A stretch of 64,000 bases of DNA from positions 11,475,001 through 11,539,000 of the forward strand of contig OX335660.1 of the NCBI GenBank assembly GCA_946894095.1, given 5' to 3'. Position numbers and translations under genes: made by a program. This stretch comes from Incurvaria masculella (lineage: Eukaryota; Arthropoda; Insecta; Lepidoptera; Incurvariidae). The notes under the pieces were generated by a model that was not told the origin of the DNA, did not search any database, and was given only the letters and a program-made list of their open reading frames with translations. This document shows positions 52,033 through 63,345 of this stretch, piece by piece. Position 1 is the first letter of the stretch. Every line of letters starts with the position of its first letter.

Positions 52033-52427
52033 TTGCCAGCCTCAGTGGCCCAGTGGCGCGACACTTCGGCGATCGCTCTCCGAAGTTAAGCAACGCTGGG
52101 TCCGGTCTGGTCTTGGATGGGTGACCATTAGACCGTTGAGAGAGGCTGGCCGTGGTTCGGATTCCACGTTAAACTGTAGGTCCCCTTCCTAACTTACTAG
52201 GTGGTAGGGTTAATCCCGCCCGGGTTGGTACCATCGCATTGAATGAACGATGGTCGAAGCGGCAATGAAAATTGTCCGTGTTTTCCATCCAGTTCAATGT
52301 AGCCGAGCAATATAAGGAAGGTCCTGGCATGGCACCTAGTTTCCATGTGGTGTGTTGGGCTAATACCATGACAGAAGGTGTGGTATTAGCCATCATGTCC
52401 AGGCACATAAAAAAAAAAAAAAAAAAA
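52033..52427 (+). mobile_element. 5S-headed SINE, full-length copy with A tail
   Basis: The head contains cgaagttaagcaacgctggg, then tccggtctggtcttggatgg and gtgacc, the internal promoter region of 5S rRNA. From gtggttcggattccacg on, the body and 3' end equal those of the tRNA-headed SINEs. It ends in an A run at 52409-52427. Confidence 0.88.
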
Positions 52428-52719
52428 TAGATCCTGAGCGTATTTGGGAACAAATTGATGTTATAATTTGATTTCTCTCCTAATATATTTTGTTACTTAA
52501 CTGAATCTCAATATTGCTATTAAAAACCTGCAGTGTAAACTGCCCGAGCGAAGATGTCGGTAGGGAATCGGGAGAGAGAGAGGGGATACTTCGCTGTGCC
52601 GCACCAATTCACACTTCCGTAAACATTTGGTCGCGAAAACCAAATAATTAATAAATCCATGAATAATTAGTGTAATAAATTACTTTTGTTTAGTTTTTGT
52701 TTTTTTTATATCTCGGATA

Positions 52720-52930
52720 TGGAATGTCACATCTACTGTTAAGATATTAGCCCAACACAAGACTTGGCAAGTAGGTAACGTGCCAGGATCTACATTATAT
52801 TGCACTGGACGAATTTTAATTACAGCTTGGCCATTGTTTATTCAGTATGATGGTATAAGCCCGGACGGGATTAACTCTACCATCTAGCAAGTAAGTAAGA
52901 CGTTCTACAGTTTCACGTGGAATCCAAACG
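52720..52930 (-). mobile_element. SINE fragment
   Basis: ttaagatattagcccaacac, gtgccaggatc, taagcccggacgggattaac and ctaccatctagca; diverged. Confidence 0.5.
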
Positions 52931-53977
52931 AAGAACATAAGCGTACGAATATATGGTTTAAGCCTGCTCAGCTTGCAACAACCCGTATATTAAAGTTATC
53001 TTGCTTATTTTCAATCCACACCAAAGAAGCCATCGACAATGTTTTGCACTATTGTGAAATATTTTGTAAATTTATCACACTGAGAGTGAAATCTATTCTT
53101 CTTATATGCGTAACTACATATTGAAGGGGATAAAAATGGCTTATACAGACAGTATTGAGAAAACATATTTTACATGTTTATTTTAATGTGAATACTTGAA
53201 TATTTATATTCCAATGTATACGTAATATTTGCTTTCATAGAATAAGCTTAGCAAATAAAAATGAAGATATTGTACATTTCGATCCTGGGATACTTACGAC
53301 TTATTTAGAGTTTACGAAACGCTTTGAAGCATAAAATTCGAGCAAGTATATCTAAGCGAGTTTTCCATTGATATTGATATTAAAACCCAACGGGTACATC
53401 TTTATTGATAAAGTTTTGGTTATTCTTCTCGGATTCCGCCGCAATGATTAGGCCAAAAATAACTTAAGTAAGTAAATATTTTCATAAAGTAATGACGAAG
53501 TAATTGTTTTGATCTCATAGTATGTTTATTTTAAATAATATTGTTTTAAGAATCCTTAAACTAAGGAGTTGGAGAAGAAGCGAATGTTCTAAAGTAGGTT
53601 AGGTATTGACTTAAATGCTATATCTTCGTGTGCACATGCTTTTACAGACAAATCAGTATTTTTCCAAAAATACACGTAATTATATTTCTGTAGGCTTTTA
53701 CCAAACAAGAAGCTTAAAGTAGAGGTAAAAAAGATCGTTTATATTTTAGGCTTAATTTAGGCGAAAAATTTTCATCATTAAAGGAGGATGGGCAAAAATT
53801 TATGAAATCTGGTTTAGCCCCCAATAGCAATGGATTATATATCAATAGTTAATAATTTTATACAATAATTTTATGCACATGCATATGTACTGGTGTGCAA
53901 GTTTTCAATTGTGGGATCGGAGCTATTCTGATTTAAGTATAAAATATATACAGGTTTTTTCTATACAGGGTGTTAAC
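52931..53977. other. Intergenic, no recognised feature
   Basis: AT-rich without coding or RNA signal. Confidence 0.5.
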
Positions 53978-54129
53978 GGGGCTATGGTCCAAACATTAAC
54001 CAGGTATTCCTTAACTTACTTAAAGCAAAAAAGGTAAGTAACACTTTCTTGTCCGACGTAGATTTTTTTTGACGTCGTACAACAAAATGTCATTTAAATA
54101 CTTCGTTAACGTTTGGACCATAGCCCCCT
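53978..54129. mobile_element. MITE with ggggctatggtcc ends
   Basis: ggggctatggtccaaacatt at the left and acgtttggaccatagcccc at the right form 19-20-bp inverted ends. Related to 1757-1985. Confidence 0.75.
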
Positions 54130-56150
54130 TTAAGATCCGGTATAAATGCAGTTTCAGTATACAAGATCTACAAGTTCACGTGACTTATAAGTCACGTAAA
54201 CTTTTAATCTTATGTAAATATAAGTCTCTTCGTTTCTATCACTAATTCCTAAAAAAAATATTATATTTTAATAGCAAAAATCAGCCATGTTTAGATCACT
54301 ATAACTCCGAAAGGACAACGATTTGGCCGAAACGCCCATAGTAACTATTAAATTATCTAATTTAACCATTTGTAATCATTGCAATTGGAAGGGTGTATGT
54401 ACCAAAGTGCCCATCTTGTATATTCATGTATTTTAATTATCATTTCTTTTTATTACTGTAAATTATTCTTGTTTGAGAAGGACTCAAAACGATTTTGAGT
54501 CCTTCGCAAAATATTGAACTTTTTATGTCCCAGTTTGACTTTCAATCGTAAAACTGAACACAAGTTTTTGTAATGTAAGTCTGAATACGTCTGCGTGTTA
54601 GTGTTTAGGGGAAATCGTGGGTAATTTAATCAAGTTTTTTCACATTGCATTTCTAGACTTTGGACCATGCTTTTGGATAATTTTGAAAATTGGCAACACT
54701 GATTAGCATTAATGATTTGGCAACACTGAAACATTTCGTAAAAAGTAACCATCCAGTTAATAACGAATACACTGAATATTTTCTACAAGAGAATTCGATT
54801 TTGATTATTTCCAAGATCTAAATAAAATAGTTGGAATACCTAAAATCAATCATATTTCTACAAGTTATTATAGTCCAATTAACTAAGCATTATATTAGCC
54901 GTACACTCATACCGTCAGCGTTATCTGTGGATTCGATAGTCAAACATTTGAATGCGCAAAATCTGTTCTCTATTTAAAAGTGGACAGCTGCCAGTCGTTG
55001 AAGTCTGTAGAACGGTTTATTTAATATATATTTTAAATCAAAACATTGTTTGTCATTCGGTAAATTTGTATTTAAACTCTTGTACTAAAAAATATTACCA
55101 AGATTGTAACAATAATGACGTGAGCCTAATACAAAAGTCAGTCATTATAAGCTAACTTAGATATTTTTATACTTTTCGGAATAAGTTATTCTGTATTGCA
55201 TCACGTAAAATAAAATATTGGTACTGCAAATGTGCTCGCTTCATCTGTAAATTTATCATTTAACATTTCGATATAGTAGAGGCAAATATATTGTGATAAG
55301 CTTGTATGCATTTTCATCTAAATTTAAAGAAAAGGTTCATAGGTTCAAGCCAAAAAGCACGGCCTTTCTAAGCGTTAAGACTTAAATAATACTTCATTCA
55401 AAAGAAGTTTCTATCTGTGTAGCGATATGTGCTTGTTAAAATGTTGTTTTAAGGAGTTTTTACTATCACGCTGTATAAAATTATTGATGATCTTAGGGTA
55501 CTAGCAACAGTCTAATGTTAATTTGGTAAGATAAAAAAAAACCAATGTAAACGCACTTTTAGAGCAAAACAATAAAAATATTCTATTTGACAATGTTTGA
55601 TTGATTTATTTATTCGTTTGACAATAAACATGTTTCATTTTACCCGTAACCCTATAGCATCGTCCCATAAACTAGCAATCGCTTTTATAAACTTAGGGCC
55701 TATTTTATTACTTACTTAGTGAGGGACATTAGCTATCGCATATGTACCCTGCAAAGACATTTAATAGCAAGCTCTGACAATATGCGAGATATGCCAAACG
55801 TGAAGAGATAAAACAAGTTATTATTTTATGGGAATTAATTTCCTATTCAAACTATTACTAACTATATATTATATTTTATCATTAGCCAGTTCAACAATCA
55901 CAGCGAAGAAGAACTTGCAAGGAACTTCGCTGGAAAATTATTCAACTTCCATTTAGTCAAGGGCGTTTTTCACCACCTCTCGATAAAGTTCTCACTAGCA
56001 CACATAAAGGTATTTATCCTGTAATACATATTCTTGCAAGACACCGGGAAATTTGCGATTTTATTCGCTCTGAAATATGCCTAAGTACTTAAGTATTCCC
56101 TATTAGCAGTGCGCGTGTCTCGGCATGCAGCGAGATAAGTGATGGGTCAA
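54130..56150. other. Intergenic, no recognised feature
   Basis: Very AT-rich. Short frames are random-looking. Confidence 0.5.
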
Positions 56151-56330
56151 CATCGGCACGTACTCAGGGGCGAGTGGCGACGGCGGCGGAGGCGGAGGAC
56201 GCGGGGGTGCGGTGGGGCGGGGCGGGGGTGGCGATTGGGGCAGTGTACATTAGATCAAGGGCTCTAACGGCCGAGTGCCCCTTTACATGAGCGTGGTTCC
56301 GGAGTGAGAGCTGTTCGGAGTGGGAGACCT
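56151..56330. other. GC-rich patch with G-quadruplex-like runs
   Basis: Runs of G4-G5 in ggggcggggcgggggtgg near 56213-56240, surrounded by GC-rich sequence in an AT-rich flank. Possibly a promoter-proximal or regulatory patch; no exon seen. Confidence 0.35.
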
Positions 56331-56508
56331 ATTGTTCACATCACTAGCTGGAATCATCTACAGAACGGAGGTTCTTTTGAAGGTAGAAAATGAATAGGTG
56401 AACTATACAGAAGTCATTAAAATCAAACGGCCAATAGATAGCTAAAAAGATTGTTGTTTGCAAATGCAATAACGGAGGAGAATACTGCTTGTTTGTCATG
56501 ACATTGGG

Positions 56509-56645
56509 CGTCTTGGCGACACTCAGCGTGTTTGCGTCCACTGCTGGACATACGGCTCTCCAATTTTTCTCCAGTCATCCCGGCTCTCAGTGGTACGGAA
56601 CCACTGCTTTCCGCCGACGCACTTGATGTCTTGGCGTCTTGGCGA
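56509..56645 (-). pseudogene. LINE ORF2 C-terminal fragment (QQWTQ type)
   Basis: - strand: DIKCVGGKQWFRTTESRDDW then RKIGEPYVQQWTQTR. This matches the common end of a lepidopteran LINE reverse transcriptase ORF (..RDRWR..EEAYVQQWT). Very short remnant. Confidence 0.65.
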
Positions 56646-56649
56646 CTCG

Positions 56650-57725
56650 ACTTTAATAATTTATTAAATTTCCGATACCGTAGAAAATAAAATACAGGGA
56701 ATAAACATGTAAAATTGGTTTACAAATGAGGTGTGATTGAAAATACTTGGTTTGTTAGACATTGTAGAAAATAAAAGTATCTACAAGCTTCTTACGACAC
56801 AATGAAATATTCACTGAGAAAAAAGTAGGCTGACAAAGTGACAAAAATCACGTTGTCAGAAAAAAAATTGTTAAAGCATCAAAATAAGTTGTTACTATAA
56901 CGAATCGAGCTTATTTCTCAGGACAGCTTTTATTTTGTCAATTGCTTTTTGTCATTGAAACAAAGTCGTATTTGTTACTGTAACAACTTTGGTCACTGTT
57001 TGTTAGTGTAACAAAGTGGAAGTTGCGAGCGCAATAATGTCTAGTATGTTTTGTTAGAATTACTTTGTTAGATTGTATATACGGTTGACAAAATAAAGGT
57101 TTTCGTTGCAACCAATTCAATATGACGGCTCTCCAGGGTTAAAGTTTCTTTGTTGGGCCAACAATAATTTTTTCTCAGTGTTTTAAATGAATTTTAACTA
57201 TAAGAATAAGGACTAACAGTCAAAACTCATTGTTGTCTCATCATATTGGCTATGATGTCCATGAAATAAAGTCGTAGGTAAGAGGATTACATAATAACAT
57301 AACTATTTCATTACAAATAATGGACTGAACTTTTTTCTTCCCCCAAGACTTTTGAAATTGTAATACTTGTCAATAAAAATTGGCAGTATAAATTGTTTGG
57401 ACGTTCCTAAGGTATCATCTCACACGCCATTGCATCTACGATAAGTTTTGTATTTTTTCCATTTTGTTTTGTTTGCAGTGGATCAGTAAGCACTTACAAA
57501 ACAATCCGAAAGCTTGTTTTGAGGTCTAGTTGTCGCAAATTTATTCGGAAATATTGAAGTTATATGCTTGTTTTGCTTTTAAGTTATTGCAAAATTCGAT
57601 CAGAATACACCCAATTACCAAAATATAGGTTTGTAAGTTTGTAACAAAATATTACAAGATAAAATTACCTGAAATTATTGAAAATCCTTTGGGATTCATT
57701 CATAGTCACAGTTTGAAAAAATTGG
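56650..57725. other. Intergenic, no recognised feature
   Basis: AT-rich, no signal. Confidence 0.5.
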
Positions 57726-57935
57726 ACATGGATTGCTCATATCAGCTGTCATGATATTAGCCTAACACACCACATGTGAACTAGATGCCATACCAGGACC
57801 TTTATTATATTGCTCGGGTACATCGAACTGGTTTGAAAACGCGAAGAATTTTCATTGCCGCCTACCATCGTTCATTCAATGCGAAAGTAAGGAAGAAACC
57901 TATAGTTTTACGTGGAATCCGAGCCACGGTCAACC
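57726..57935 (-). mobile_element. SINE fragment
   Basis: tcatgatattagcctaacac, gccataccaggaccttt and catcgaactggtt, with a deleted head. Confidence 0.5.
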
Positions 57936-58109
57936 AAATGCGCTCAGAGTGGATTTACCATGCCTACCGAACCGCAAGGCGCTACCGAGACTCCTTGCCG
58001 ATTCTAAATACCTGTGCGGGCTTTCGGGGCCCTCAGGTCGGCACCATGAGCGCGGGCCAGCAGGGAGCAGCGGGCGGCGTGTGGCTCTCTTCAGACGTGC
58101 GAGCATACA

Positions 58110-58248
58110 GACCTTCCGACCTTCCGACCTTCCGACCTTCCGACCTTCCGACCTTCCGACCTTCCGACCTTCCGACCTTCCGTCCTTCCGTCCTTCCGAC
58201 CTTGCGATCTTCCGACCTTCCGACCTTCCGTCCTTCCGACCTTGCGAT
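58110..58248. repeat. 8-bp minisatellite (accttccg)n
   Basis: About 17 units of accttccg with a few variants (tccttccg, accttgcg). The period is not a multiple of three, so all frames read the same repeating peptide; the frames here are not genes. Confidence 0.95.
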
Positions 58249-58384
58249 CACCGACAATCTACATGGCGCAGGCGTATACGACCTCATGATTTGCGCGCTC
58301 AGGCCATGGCAGGGACTTATGGAGTAGCAACCCGAACCATGTTCCCTGTCTGGCACGAAGTAAGTGTGCCAAACGAACAGCTCC

Positions 58385-58733
58385 TCTCTCTCTTAAACTC
58401 CCTCTCTTTCTGAATTGAATGAGTGCATTTCGTTACGAATGCGAGCTGTTCCATGGTTCGAAACCTATGTAAAACTGTAGGTCCCTTCCCCTACTAGGTT
58501 GTAGGGTGTAGCCCACCCGGGTTGGTACCACCGCATTGCATGAAACTATGGTTGAAGCGGAAATGAAAAATGGTCCGTATTTTCCATCAAGTTCAATATA
58601 GCCGTCCTAAAAAAGGGAATGTCCTGGAATGCCACTTCATTCCTTTAGGAATGTGACTTATCGGACTAGTATTATAACGGTAGTTGTGTGGTATTAGCCA
58701 TTTATATCAGATACCATAAAAAAAAGATTCCGA
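58385..58733 (+). mobile_element. SINE copy, head truncated
   Basis: gagtgcatttcgttacgaat, ctgttccatggttcgaaacc, cacccgggttggtaccaccg and ggtattagccatttat, then an A tail. Confidence 0.7.
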
Positions 58734-58865
58734 ACCATCATATTCATGACGAAATGCACTTATTCTCAACTCAGAAAATAAAGAAATTGGTGCCCGGATG
58801 GGGCGGGTATCAAACCCATGACCTCTCGCCTGAGAACTAAGACCCCGCGCCACTAATCACTCATG
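58734..58865 (-). mobile_element. SINE head half
   Basis: gattccgaaccatc, gacgaaatgcacttattc, gggcgggtatcaaacccatg and ccgcgccacta. It is joined tail to tail with the preceding SINE. Confidence 0.6.
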
Positions 58866-59173
58866 TAAATAGCTAGAAGCATCACTAACCCTCAAACAAT
58901 AATGGCATCTGGCTAGCGAAACCCATATACTAACAAGCCGAATATTAATTAAACCAATAGGCCGCCAAATTAATACGAGGTGCGCTTGGTATGCTCTGTC
59001 AATACTGCGGTCAGTTCGGCTACCTGATATCTAATACCAATTCGGATGAGGTGCCAGTTTGTGTCCGTTGCAAAGCTAATTAATTTATCTTTGCACGCCA
59101 CATCGTGCTGATTATTCCGTAATTCTATGAAAATAATGGGCTGGTTAGGTTAGGATGCTTCGTGTAGTATATA

Positions 59174-60812
59174 CAGGGTGTCCCGTAAGTAGTGGATCAA
59201 ACGAATAGTGGGGATAGAAGAGGTCAGTGCCTATCAGAAACACCTACTTTAGATTCTAAGTCATTCCTAGTTTAGAAGTAATTAATTTATTTCTGATTAT
59301 TTTAAAATTTCCAGAATGTAAAATAAAAAAAATATGTTTAAAAAAAGTTCATAACTTTTTCAAATTTTTATTTAAATTTATTGTTGCCGAATATTTTACC
59401 TTTTTAATAAAAATACATTTGCATCTAACTAATACATTATTTTAAATTTTAAATATGTTTTTCGTAAAAAGTTTCAAATTTCAATAAATTCAACGCTAAT
59501 TCCAACATTCCTGGTTCAAAAAAAATGTACTACCAAAAGTTTGCCCATAATATAAAAAACTTGTACACTTTATTGCGCTTCTAAAAAAGTATAATACCAT
59601 TTTACTTTCATTTAAAAAAGTATTTTTTTCAAGTGAAGAACCGAAATGAGTGGTAATTTTCGAAATATCTGACTGCACAATATTCTAAGAAATATTAATA
59701 TTGTTTATCAGACACTTATTGTATGCTTGATGATAGTTCTGAAAATATTTAAAATACTGGTATTTGTGTAAAAACAAATTTTTACATGACAATCGACCAT
59801 TATTTTGCCTGCAATTAAAATTAAATACATTTTGTTAGTTCAAAATTTCAAATGGATTTTATTATGAATAAAAACAAAAATGCCTGTTCTCTAATCCATT
59901 TATTCATCGACTACAACAAGTGCTCAAAATTTCTCCCACCAACCCGAATGCACAACCGACATCTTCTAATAAAATGTATTCTCAATTTTCTCAGCGCACG
60001 ATGGTTATTTTTTACGATACCAGCTGTTGCTTGTAATTTTTGTCGTAACTCTAGCTCATTCAAATTTTCCTTTTCATACACTGCTTCTTTAAAATATCCC
60101 CACAGGAAATAATCTAATGGGTTCAGATCCGGTGAGCGCGGTGGCCAGTGACAAAATCTATTTAATTTTAATTGCAGGCAAAATAATGGTCGATTGTCAT
60201 GTAAAAAATTGTTTTTACACAAATACCAGTATTTTAAATATTTTCAGAACTATCATCAAGCATACAATAAGTGTCTGATAAACAATATTAATATTTCTTA
60301 GAATATTGTGCAGTCAGATATTTCGAAAATTACCACTCATTTCGGTTCTTCACTTGAAAAAAATACTTTTTTAAATGAAAGTAAAATGGTATTATACTTT
60401 TTTAGAAGCGCAATAAAGTGTACAAGTTTTTGATATTATGGGCAAACTTTTGGTAGTACATTTTTTTTGCACCAGGAATGTTGGAATCAGCGTCGAATTT
60501 ATTGAAATTTGAAACTTTTTACGAAAAACATATTTAAAATTTAAAATAATGTATTAGTTAGATGCAAATGTATTTTTATTAAAAAGGTAAAATATTCGGC
60601 AACAATAAATTTAAATAAAAATTTGAAAAAGTTATGAACTTTTTTTAAACATATTTTTTTTATTTTACATTCTGAAAATTTAAAAATAATCAGAAATAAA
60701 TTAATTACTTCTAAACTAGGAATGACTTAGAATCTAAAGTAGGTGTTTCTGATAGGCACTGACCTCTTCTATCCCCACTATTCGTTTGATCCACTACTTA
60801 CGGGACACCCTG
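59174..60812. mobile_element. Tc1-like element with 654-bp terminal inverted repeats
   Basis: Ends CAGGGTGTCCCGTAAGTAGT and the exact inverse, flanked by TATA on both sides (TA-type target). The arms 59174-59827 and 60159-60812 are near-identical inverted copies of 654 bp. Only 331 bp of unique sequence lie between them, and these carry the transposase C-terminus. Such long arms are unusual for the superfamily. Confidence 0.92.
59911..60222 (-). pseudogene. Tc1/mariner-superfamily transposase C-terminal fragment
   Basis: - strand frame with FCHWPPRSPDLNPLDYFLWG, YFKEAVYEKENLNELELRQK and CIRVGGRNFEHLL. The SPDLNP(L/I)D block carries the last catalytic Asp of DDE_3 transposases. The frame begins inside the right inverted repeat. 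The N-terminal two thirds are missing, so the element is non-autonomous. Confidence 0.85.
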
Positions 60813-60849
60813 TATACCGCCACTACCTACGAATATATACCTATTAAAC

Positions 60850-61004
60850 TTCTCAAACACCCAAAGGTCGGCTGGAAGAAATCTCTTCGAGGGATAATCT
60901 CGCCTTTGCGCCCCACTTATGTTGTGTTTGCACTATACTTTCTTTTGTAAATTGTTTTTTTTTTGTGGCGTAATAAAGAATTTTCAATCAATCAATCAAT
61001 CAAT
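60850..61004 (+). mobile_element. LINE 3' tail with (aatc)n end
   Basis: ggctggaagaaatctcttcg, ataatctcgcctttg and gtggcgtaataaagaatttt, then caatcaatcaatcaatca. This is the usual 3' UTR of a common moth LINE. Completely 5' truncated. Confidence 0.65.
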
Positions 61005-61879
61005 ATATATGTTTGTTTCTACATCGTGATAAGTATCAAATTGTACAAAAACCGGGATAAGTCAGAAAAATGCAACTGCTTGCGGGGTAAGATGTCAGTA
61101 GGAAAAGAGATATTTTTTTATGAATTGGATTGATTTTTCTTACCATCTTATCATATTCAGCTACGAAGCGCAGTATGAGAGGTTCTATCGAACGAAATGC
61201 AACACGTGGAGTTCGGGCTTGATCTAGCTCGAGCATAACGCAGGTGTAGACTTACCATAACATTTTCCGAACTTAGCTTGCAATGAAAATGTTTATTGTT
61301 TTGGATGTGGTTAAGTTTAGTAATCGACCGGAATCACGGCCTTGAAAATTACTATGTTATGAAGGCACTTAAATCAGAGGAGTTAAAAGAAAAGAAGAAC
61401 TTCAATCAGTCATCAATACGAGAAGTATAAAATAAGTATATATTTAATTTATAATAAGTATTATACTTGAAGTAAGTGAAGCTCTAGGAAAATGTACAAC
61501 CTATGTTAATGATTTTTAAATATTTATTCATACTCTCCCAGATGTGGTTGGTCACCAGGGAAGATTTATTTAAATGACCAAACCTCAAGACCTATAATAC
61601 GGTCAAGAGAGGCCAAAACCCTGCAGTGGGTGCCACTAAGAAAAAAAAAACTTAGAAATTTAAAAATAATGTTATACTTGATTTAGTGTATAAGGCTATA
61701 ATAATAATAATAATAATAATAATAAAGTGAAGCAAGAATGTTCTTGCTTCACGGTCGATTATACATGCTTACTTGTCACATTCCTTGGAATATGCGACGT
61801 ACCTGCTTAGTACGAAAAAGTATTTTACTTAAGTCAACCTAGAACTGGCCATACGATTTTGGTGATGACGGCAATATGT
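61005..61879. other. Intergenic, microsatellite only
   Basis: A (taa)n microsatellite at 61698-61727. Otherwise no gene seen. Confidence 0.5.
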
Positions 61880-62180
61880 TTGAGTGTTCAATCTTTGCAG
61901 TCAATGTCCGCAACGCAGATGAAGCGTTAAATAAATGTATGTAGGTATAATCTTAAACACTGTGATAGTAGGAGGCATTCAGTACGGAAGGAGCGACTGT
62001 AGGACCCAAATTATGGGTATACAGCCGGTGGCGAAATTGGTAGACGCAATACCCGCGAATGGTATGGTTTGCTGGTTCGGGTCCAGCCTTGCAGTATATT
62101 CGTAAAGTAGTTATTTTTACTGGGCTCTTTCTTCAATTAATGTGTCCTTGCTTCACGGTCGATAATACATACATACATGT
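61880..62180 (+). repeat. Dispersed repeat carrying a tRNA-like domain
   Basis: A second copy of the repeat at 1986-2235. ttgcttcacggtcgat.atac (62148-62170) also occurs at 61745-61768, so the surrounding repeat is composite. Confidence 0.55.
62022..62094 (+). tRNA. tRNA-like sequence (tRNA-Leu-like, bacterial-type D arm), probable pseudogene or SINE head
   Basis: Folds as a cloverleaf: D arm GCG..CGC around AAATTGGTAGA, anticodon stem ATACC/GGTAT with loop CGCGAAT, and a perfect T arm GCTGG-TTCGGGT-CCAGC. The acceptor stem has only about five of seven pairs. Position 33 is G instead of the invariant U, and no long variable arm is present. TGGCGAAATTGGTAGACGC is the D-arm region typical of bacterial and plastid tRNA-Leu, not of animal nuclear tRNA-Leu. 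Not expected to function in translation. Confidence 0.4.
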
Positions 62181-63100
62181 CACATTCCTTAGTATAAAAT
62201 AAGTCATGCAACGTGCAACTTGGAAACCAAAGATTAAGTTAGTAAGACTTGATCAGTGGTGGAAACGTAATTATTTTTATTTCATGCATTAAATCTCATA
62301 AAATTAAACGATATTTTTTAAGAAACTTGTAAAATCACCTAAAATGGGTAAACATCTTCTCTTAATTATGATCCTATCGAAAGCAGGTCTGAAGCCCCTT
62401 AAATTCTATTTTGATTTGTTTCGATATCTCTTTTCGTTTTCGAGAACTTGAAGGGATCGAAAAAGCATTTTCAATGCTAAAATTAAACTCTAAATTGACA
62501 CCGGCATATTCTGTATTTAATAAAGGCCCTAAAAGCCTGGTTCGGCTTTCTTGGAGCGCTGCCTTTAATGTAATAGCTGAAGAGAGGTACAAATCGATAC
62601 TATCTCCTAGTAATTGGATTCGTCCCGTACCGTGCGTCGTCGCGTTGTGTGCACTGCCTATACGTCCCGGTATTCAATTAACCGGTGTGGTTAGCCAGGC
62701 CCCTACGTGATTCGAGGGCTGACCTACCACGCCGACCGGCGGGGTACGCGTAGCTGAGGAGCACACATACTTTCTGCTTACATATTCTTGTGTCGAACTT
62801 TAAGGCTGTCGTGAAGTCACAGGAAATCTGAGATTTGAAAAATTTAAGAAATGAATTCTTTGTCCATTGGACAAGGCACAATTTTGCACGGCGACTGCCA
62901 TTAAAATTGCGAAATCGTCTTCCAGGCGTATCCCTATCTCTAAACGTTATCAGATTTTAATCTTTTTTTTTATCACTTGAGAAAGCCTTAAATCGTTGCC
63001 CTTCTAGCGAAGCAAGCGCTGTTTCGGGTCGAAACAACACGAATTTTCTCCAGCGCTGTCGCCGCTTTTATTATTAGTTGCCAAACGAGCCCACTTAAGT
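62181..63100. other. Intergenic, no gene supported
   Basis: A possible eroded LINE end (RRLPLKLRNRLPGVSL) reads at about 62890-62960 on the + strand. Nothing else recognised. Confidence 0.4.
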
Positions 63101-63345
63101 AGATTCGAAATGCTATCTAGTTCTTCAATAGAATCTAGATGGCGCCATTATCGGAAAATTGCTAACAATAGACCGAAGCTTCCAGTACTTTTCGGACCTC
63201 GAGTATAAAGACTTCGTGCTCTAGAAGTCGGATCAGTGTGACAGTTCGCTAGATTTTCCATGAAATTTAGATGGTGCCATTATCGAAAAAGTGCTTACAA
63301 TTAACTGTGTCTTCTAGTGCCTTCCTGACCTCCGATATCACATAT
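63101..63345. repeat. Diverged ~133-bp tandem duplication
   Basis: atctagatggcgccattatc..aattgct, acaatagaccgaagcttc and cggacctcgagtat recur as atttagatggtgccattatc..agtgct, acaattaactgtgtcttc and ctgacctccgatat. Confidence 0.65.

Noticed and set aside
57785..58413. Three overlapping 100-180-codon frames with RPSDLPTF repeats
   Set aside because: Produced by the 8-bp accttccg minisatellite, which reads open in every frame; the rest is SINE.
62022..62094. Functional tRNA-Leu or bacterial contamination
   Set aside because: No U33, weak acceptor stem, no variable arm. It sits in a repeat found again at 1986-2235 within insect DNA.
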